From contig CALEJY010000024.1 in the NCBI GenBank assembly GCA_937898445.1, forward strand, positions 1 to 7,784: DNA of 7,784 nucleotides. Reading direction: 5' to 3'. Source of the DNA: an uncultured Candidatus Melainabacteria bacterium. GTDB taxonomy: Bacteria; Cyanobacteriota; Vampirovibrionia; Gastranaerophilales; Gastranaerophilaceae. The translations under genes and the position numbers were made by a program. The notes beneath the pieces were generated by a model. That model searched no databases. It saw only the letters and a list, made by a program, of their open reading frames with translations, and was not told the origin of the DNA. Shown piece by piece: positions 5,256 through 7,784 of this stretch; position 1 is the stretch's first letter, and the number at the start of each line of letters is the position of its first letter.

Positions 5256-5474
5256 TTAAAATTTAAAGTCTAAAAGTTGAGAAATAGTCATTCCTAAAGC
5301 ATTTGAAATTTGTAACAAATTTGTATAACGAATATCTGCATTTCCACGTTCAATTTCGCTAATTGTTCTGCGTGAAACCATTGATTTTTCTTCTAAATCT
5401 TCTTGGCTTAAGCCTTTGCGTAAACGTTCGTATCTTATTTTTTGCCCCAATTGAAGTAATCGTTCATCTTTCAT
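5256..5474 (-). CDS. Short XRE-family helix-turn-helix regulator
   Basis: A 72-residue protein that is essentially a bare Cro/CI-type DNA-binding domain. The order is LLQLGQKIRYERLRKG, the helix LSQEDLEEKSMV (22-33), the presumed recognition helix SRRTISEIERG (34-44) and the closing helices TNLLQISNALGMTISQLLDF. Nothing follows the domain, so it probably binds as a simple dimer without a sensor part. AGGA (5482-5485, minus strand) lies 7 nt before the ATG. It diverges from a prepilin gene, the same arrangement as the XRE/prepilin pair at the start of the window, which makes control of that gene a reasonable guess. No convincing promoter of its own and no intrinsic terminator were seen in the A/T-rich flanks. 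The 160 bp downstream (5096-5255) hold only the hairpins described separately. Confidence 0.9.
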   Translation of the reverse strand: MKDERLLQLGQKIRYERLRKGLSQEDLEEKSMVSRRTISEIERGNADIRYTNLLQISNALGMTISQLLDFKF

Positions 5475-5491
5475 ATGTAAATCCTATAATA

Positions 5492-5520
5492 TTGACAAAG
5501 ATTTAAAAATGTTAAATAAT
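5492..5520 (+). promoter_or_regulatory. Sigma70-type promoter of the 5563-6240 prepilin gene
   Basis: A perfect -35 box TTGACA (5492-5497) and a -10 box AATAAT (5515-5520, 5 of 6) are 17 bp apart. Transcription would start near 5527, giving a leader of about 36 nt. This position also argues against translation starting at the in-frame ATG at 5509, which lies inside the promoter. Confidence 0.75.
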
Positions 5521-5530
5521 GTATTTATAG

Positions 5531-5542
5531 ACATTATAATGT
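5531..5542. promoter_or_regulatory. Perfect 12-bp palindrome ACATTATAATGT in the prepilin leader
   Basis: ACATTATAATGT reads the same on both strands and lies between the promoter and the ribosome binding site. Its half ATAATGT (5536-5542) also occurs at 5516-5522, exactly 20 bp (about two helical turns) upstream and overlapping the -10 box. This is a plausible operator for the divergent XRE protein; evidence is positional only. Confidence 0.4.
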
Positions 5543-5562
5543 TCAAAAAGGAGTTAAAATTC

Positions 5563-6240
5563 ATGAAAAAAGGTTTTACGCTTGCTGAAGTTCTAATTAC
5601 TCTCGGAATAATTGGTGTAGTTGCGGCTATGACCATGCCGAGCTTAATCCAAAATCATAAAGAAAAAGAAACTGTTGTTAAATTAAAAAAAATTAATTCT
5701 ACATTGCAAAATGCTTATAATCTCATGAGGCAAGAAGAATTTGGTGGTACCATTACTTCCATGCAGGATTTTGGTACTAATAATGAATTTGTAGATACTT
5801 TTACTAAATATTTGAAAGTTCAAAAGGTGTGTCATGTTGGAGAGGTTGCAGATTGCTTTGATACAAAAACTTCTTATAAAACTTTTACAAATGGTATTGC
5901 TGAAAGTTTATATACTTCGCAATCAACAGTATTTGTTTTAAATGATGGCACGGTTGTGATTTTGAGTCCCCTTTATATATCTTCAACATATGTGCAATTA
6001 TTTGTAGATTTGAATGGAAAAAATCCACCAAATGCTTTGGGGAAAGATGTTTTTTCATTTCTTATGAATACACAAAAACTATATCCTCGAGGGAATATTT
6101 CACCAGGATTGAGTAGTGATGCTAAATATGATGCAAATTACTATTGTATGAAAAGTGGTTGGAGCTCTCATTCTCATAACGGTTTAGGTTGTACTGCTTG
6201 GGTAATTTATATGGAAAATATGGATTACTTAAGAAAATAA
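5563..6240 (+). CDS. Prepilin-like protein (type II secretion / type IV pilin-like, N-terminal methylation motif)
   Basis: Complete prepilin-like protein of 225 residues. The very short leader MKKG precedes FTLAEVLITLGIIGVVAAMTMPSL, the class III prepilin signal: cleavage is expected after Gly4, with Glu9 as the conserved +5 glutamate, and the hydrophobic helix acts as membrane anchor and assembly spine. The globular part has four cysteines (90, 98, 195, 210), enough for two disulfides, a DLNGKNPP motif (149-156) shared with the first prepilin, and a C-terminal CTAWVIYMENMDYL segment. The start at 5563 is chosen because AAGGAG (5548-5553) is 9 nt upstream and the leader becomes a proper prepilin leader; the in-frame ATG at 5509 would add 18 residues and overlap the promoter. 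It diverges from an XRE regulator and is followed by an intrinsic terminator, so it is monocistronic. Its exact structure (pilus or pseudopilus) is unknown. Confidence 0.92.
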   Translation: MKKGFTLAEVLITLGIIGVVAAMTMPSLIQNHKEKETVVKLKKINSTLQNAYNLMRQEEFGGTITSMQDFGTNNEFVDTFTKYLKVQKVCHVGEVADCFDTKTSYKTFTNGIAESLYTSQSTVFVLNDGTVVILSPLYISSTYVQLFVDLNGKNPPNALGKDVFSFLMNTQKLYPRGNISPGLSSDAKYDANYYCMKSGWSSHSHNGLGCTAWVIYMENMDYLRK

Positions 6241-6290
6241 GTTCTGTTTAATTAAAAATAAAATAATTAGAAATATTAAGAAAAATTTAC

Positions 6291-6325
6291 AAAATCCTGA
6301 AAAGTTACTCTTATCAGGATTTTTT
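6291..6325 (+). terminator. Rho-independent terminator after the prepilin gene
   Basis: AAAATCCTGA (6291-6300) pairs perfectly with TCAGGATTTT (6314-6323) around a 13-nt loop, and the stem runs into six T (6320-6325). It lies 50 bp after the prepilin stop codon and separates that gene from the translation operon. Confidence 0.88.
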
Positions 6326-6500
6326 GAGATACAAGTGTTTATTGATAGTGTGGCGTTTTTAGAAAAACAATCATTGATTTCTATACATCAAATGCCCCAA
6401 AAACATGTCTATGCTGCTTGCAAACTAATATTTAGCAAGTAAGATTATTTATGATGCACAATTGTGCTGTAATGCCGAAATTTGAAAAGGAAATAACTAA
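6326..6500 (+). promoter_or_regulatory. Upstream region of the infA operon with several small inverted repeats
   Basis: No gene is visible here. The region must hold the promoter of the infA-rpmJ-rpsM-rpsK cluster, since a terminator lies just upstream, but no strong consensus pair stands out; TGTAAT (6468-6473) is one weak -10 candidate. Inverted repeats include GTTTTT-ag-AAAAAC (6355-6368), TTGAT/ATCAA (6374-6378, 6387-6391), CTTGC/GCAAG (6417-6421, 6435-6439) and the perfect palindrome GCACAATTGTGC (6456-6467). Confidence 0.4.
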
Positions 6501-6716
6501 ATGGCAAAAGACGTAATAGAACTAGAAGGTACTATTTTGGAAGCTATGCCTAACGCAATGTTTAGAGTAAAGCTTGAAAATGACCACGAAATACTTGCTC
6601 ATATATCAGGAAAAATCAGAAAAAATTTCATCAGAATTTTGCCTGGTGATAAAGTAAAAGTCGAAATGACACCTTACGATTTGAGCAGAGGTAGAATAAC
6701 TTTTAGACTTAAATAA
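6501..6716 (+). CDS. infA: Translation initiation factor IF-1
   Basis: IF-1 binds the A site of the 30S ribosomal subunit during initiation and supports IF-2 and IF-3. The 71-residue protein has the full family length and is a single S1/OB-fold domain: MAKDVIELEGTILEAMPNAMFRV, then LENDHEILAHISGKIRKNFIRILPGDKVKVEMTPYDLSRGRITFR in order, all family hallmarks. AAAAGGA (6485-6491) is the ribosome binding site, about 10 nt before the ATG. It leads the classic infA-rpmJ-rpsM-rpsK order, with rpmJ only 27 bp downstream. The usual upstream neighbours (secY, adk, map) are absent; a prepilin gene and terminator stand there instead. Confidence 0.98.
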   Translation: MAKDVIELEGTILEAMPNAMFRVKLENDHEILAHISGKIRKNFIRILPGDKVKVEMTPYDLSRGRITFRLK

Positions 6717-6743
6717 TGTACACAAAACATAAAGGAAAAAACA

Positions 6744-6857
6744 ATGAAAGTAAGATCATCAGTAAAACCAATGTGCGATAAGTGCAAATGTATTAAAAGA
6801 AAAGGCAGAATTGCCGTAATTTGCGAAAACCCTAAGCACAAACAAAGACAAGGTTAG
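6744..6857 (+). CDS. rpmJ: 50S ribosomal protein L36 (bL36)
   Basis: The 37-residue large-subunit protein is read from ATG 6744 as MKVRSSVKPMCDKCKCIKRK and on to PKHKQRQG with TAG at 6855-6857. The zinc ribbon is intact: Cys11, Cys14, Cys27 and His32, the zinc-binding (C+) form. It contacts 23S rRNA and helps final 50S assembly. AAAGGAA (6731-6737) is the ribosome binding site. It sits between infA (27 bp upstream) and rpsM, in the conserved order. The gap to rpsM (185 bp) is unusually long for this operon and appears structured. Confidence 0.97.
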   Translation: MKVRSSVKPMCDKCKCIKRKGRIAVICENPKHKQRQG

Positions 6858-6908
6858 TAAGAGGCGTTAAGTTGCTAGGGCAATAGGCGTAAGTCTTTTT
6901 ATAAAATG

Positions 6909-7003
6909 ATTAAAGCTACTGCTCTTAGTAATTTAATATCACTTAAAACCAGCCGAAGTTACGGGCAAAATCGGTAACTGGTGAGGAAGTATTTAACCCT
7001 CAT
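6909..7003 (+). ncRNA. Structured intergenic segment upstream of rpsM, possible leader RNA
   Basis: The 185-bp gap 6858-7042 has no gene. Three hairpins can be drawn: ATTAAA-gc-TACT with AGTA-a-TTTAAT (6909-6937), ACCAGCCGA (6948-6956) with TCGG-taa-CTGGT (6971-6982), and TGAGG/CCTCA (6982-6986, 6998-7002). In E. coli a structured RNA before rpsM is the S4 target that controls the alpha operon, so a regulatory leader is possible here. No recognised match to that RNA is claimed, and a repeat element is an alternative. Confidence 0.35.
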
Positions 7004-7042
7004 ACACAAAAAAATCTAACAACAAGAAAGGAAAATTAAACA

Positions 7043-7414
7043 ATGGCAAGACTATCAGGGGTAGATTTACCTCGTAACAAAAGAATGGAAATCGCGTTAA
7101 CATATATCTACGGGATTGGACCAACTAGAGCTAAGAAAATTCTTGAAGCTACAAAAATTTCACCGGATTTAAGAACAGACGACTTAACAGATGAAGATAT
7201 CAAATTGTTAAGAAACGAATTAGCTAACTACCACATCGAAGGTGATTTAAGACGTGAAGTTTCATTACACATCAAACGCCTTCAAGAAATCGGTTCTTAC
7301 AGAGGAATGAGACACAAACGTAATCTTCCTTGCCGTGGTCAAAGAACAAAAACTAATGGAAGAACTAGACGTGGTAAAAAAGGCTTAGCTATCACTAAGA
7401 AGAAAACAGTTTAG
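7043..7414 (+). CDS. rpsM: 30S ribosomal protein S13 (uS13)
   Basis: uS13 sits in the head of the small subunit, contacting 16S rRNA, the P-site tRNA and the 50S subunit. The 123-residue protein is full length: MARLSGVDLPRNKRMEIALTYIYGIGP at the N-terminus with its helix-two-turn-helix, then the long helix region ANYHIEGDLRREVSLHIKRL (61-80) and the basic tail signature SYRGMRHKRNLPCRGQRTKTNGRTRRG (85-111), which reaches tRNA. AAAGGAA (7027-7033) precedes the ATG. It follows a 185-bp structured gap after rpmJ and is separated from rpsK by 122 bp that contain a palindromic repeat, both wider than usual in this operon. Confidence 0.98.
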   Translation: MARLSGVDLPRNKRMEIALTYIYGIGPTRAKKILEATKISPDLRTDDLTDEDIKLLRNELANYHIEGDLRREVSLHIKRLQEIGSYRGMRHKRNLPCRGQRTKTNGRTRRGKKGLAITKKKTV

Positions 7415-7474
7415 TAACACAGTGATAGGTTGAGATGCCAAGATGCTTAGAAGCAAAGAGGCATAGTCTGTTAC
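7414..7474. repeat. Nested palindromic repeat between rpsM and rpsK
   Basis: Three nested inverted pairs share one axis: GTAACA (7414-7419) with TGTTAC (7469-7474), ATGCC (7435-7439) with GGCAT (7460-7464), and GCTT (7445-7448) with AAGC (7451-7454). The left end starts on the last base of the rpsM stop codon. The same sequence blocks occur at 1125-1158, so this is a repeat family rather than an operon-specific signal. Its position inside a highly expressed ribosomal transcript is notable. Confidence 0.7.
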
Positions 7475-7536
7475 AGAACATTTACCTATTCACTTATTAA
7501 CTTGATAAAGAATAAAAAACATAAAGGAAAGTAAAA

Positions 7537-7784
7537 ATGGCAAGACCAGTAAAAACAAAGAAAAAAGAAAAGAAGAACGTATTGCAAGGTGTTGTTCACA
7601 TTCAATCAACATTCAACAATACAATCGTAACTTCAACTGATACACAAGGTAATGCTATTGCTTGGGCAACAGCAGGTGCTACAGGTTTTAAAGGTGCTAG
7701 AAAAGGTACTCCGTTCGCAGCTCAATCAGCTGCTGAATTAGTAGCAAAAAAATCAATTGACCAAGGTATGAAAAAAGTTGAAGT
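7537..7784 (+). CDS. rpsK: 30S ribosomal protein S11 (uS11), 3' end outside window
   Basis: uS11 lies on the platform of the small subunit near the mRNA exit and E site. Eighty-two residues are visible, beginning MARPVKTKKKEKKNVLQGVV and then the family core VHIQSTFNNTIVTSTDTQGN, AWATAGATGFKGARKGTPFAAQ and SAAELVAKKSIDQGMKKVE; the remaining third lies outside. The N-terminal extension is rich in lysine, as usual. AAAGGAAAG (7523-7531) is the ribosome binding site, 5 nt before the ATG. It follows rpsM in the conserved order; rpsD, rpoA and rplQ would be expected next. Confidence 0.97.
   Translation, partial: MARPVKTKKKEKKNVLQGVVHIQSTFNNTIVTSTDTQGNAIAWATAGATGFKGARKGTPFAAQSAAELVAKKSIDQGMKKVE

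Noticed and set aside
5509..5562. Upstream ATG giving an 18-residue longer prepilin
   Set aside because: It overlaps the -10 box of the promoter and has no ribosome binding site, while ATG 5563 has AAGGAG at correct spacing and yields a normal prepilin leader.

Overview
The window is low-GC bacterial DNA (short AT-rich spacers, AAGGA-type ribosome binding sites, standard code). Two proteins carry the prepilin leader GFTLAEVLITLGIIGVVAAMT, the spacers are crowded with short palindromic repeats, and infA-rpmJ-rpsM-rpsK are clustered. Together these look most like Candidatus Gastranaerophilales / Melainabacteria (Vampirovibrionia), the non-photosynthetic gut relatives of Cyanobacteria. The assignment rests on family resemblance recalled from knowledge, not on a search.

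Layout. Positions 1-631 (minus) hold a prepilin-like protein cut by the window edge. It diverges from an XRE-family regulator (761-1093, plus), and the 130 bp between them hold a near-consensus pilin promoter inside a long imperfect palindrome. A repeat-filled spacer (1094-1357) leads to a 535-residue protein (1358-2965) with an EF-hand loop and an HELTH zinc-peptidase motif. Its coding sequence contains an uninterrupted run of ten G. Next come a polyprenyl diphosphate synthase-like gene (2993-3907) and a signal peptidase I gene (3900-4550) overlapping by 8 bp. A palindromic repeat separates lepB from a convergent gene for a small Gln/Glu-rich protein (4709-5095, minus). A second divergent pair follows: a 72-residue XRE regulator (5256-5474, minus) and a complete prepilin-like protein (5563-6240, plus) that ends at a clear intrinsic terminator. 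The window closes with infA, rpmJ, rpsM and the start of rpsK.

How the genes relate. The two regulator/prepilin pairs have the same divergent architecture, each with a strong sigma70-type pilin promoter next to palindromes, which suggests locally regulated surface or secretion pseudopilins. The isoprenoid synthase and signal peptidase serve envelope functions and appear translationally coupled. The last block is the translation operon.

The most unusual features are: (1) a prepilin whose GFTLAE processing motif occurs twice, 60 nt apart, with a small palindrome in the inserted segment; (2) a palindromic element read in frame inside the prenyl synthase; (3) the G10 tract, where slippage by one base either way stops translation within 21 nt; and (4) related palindromic repeats at 1125-1158 and inside the ribosomal operon between rpsM and rpsK.
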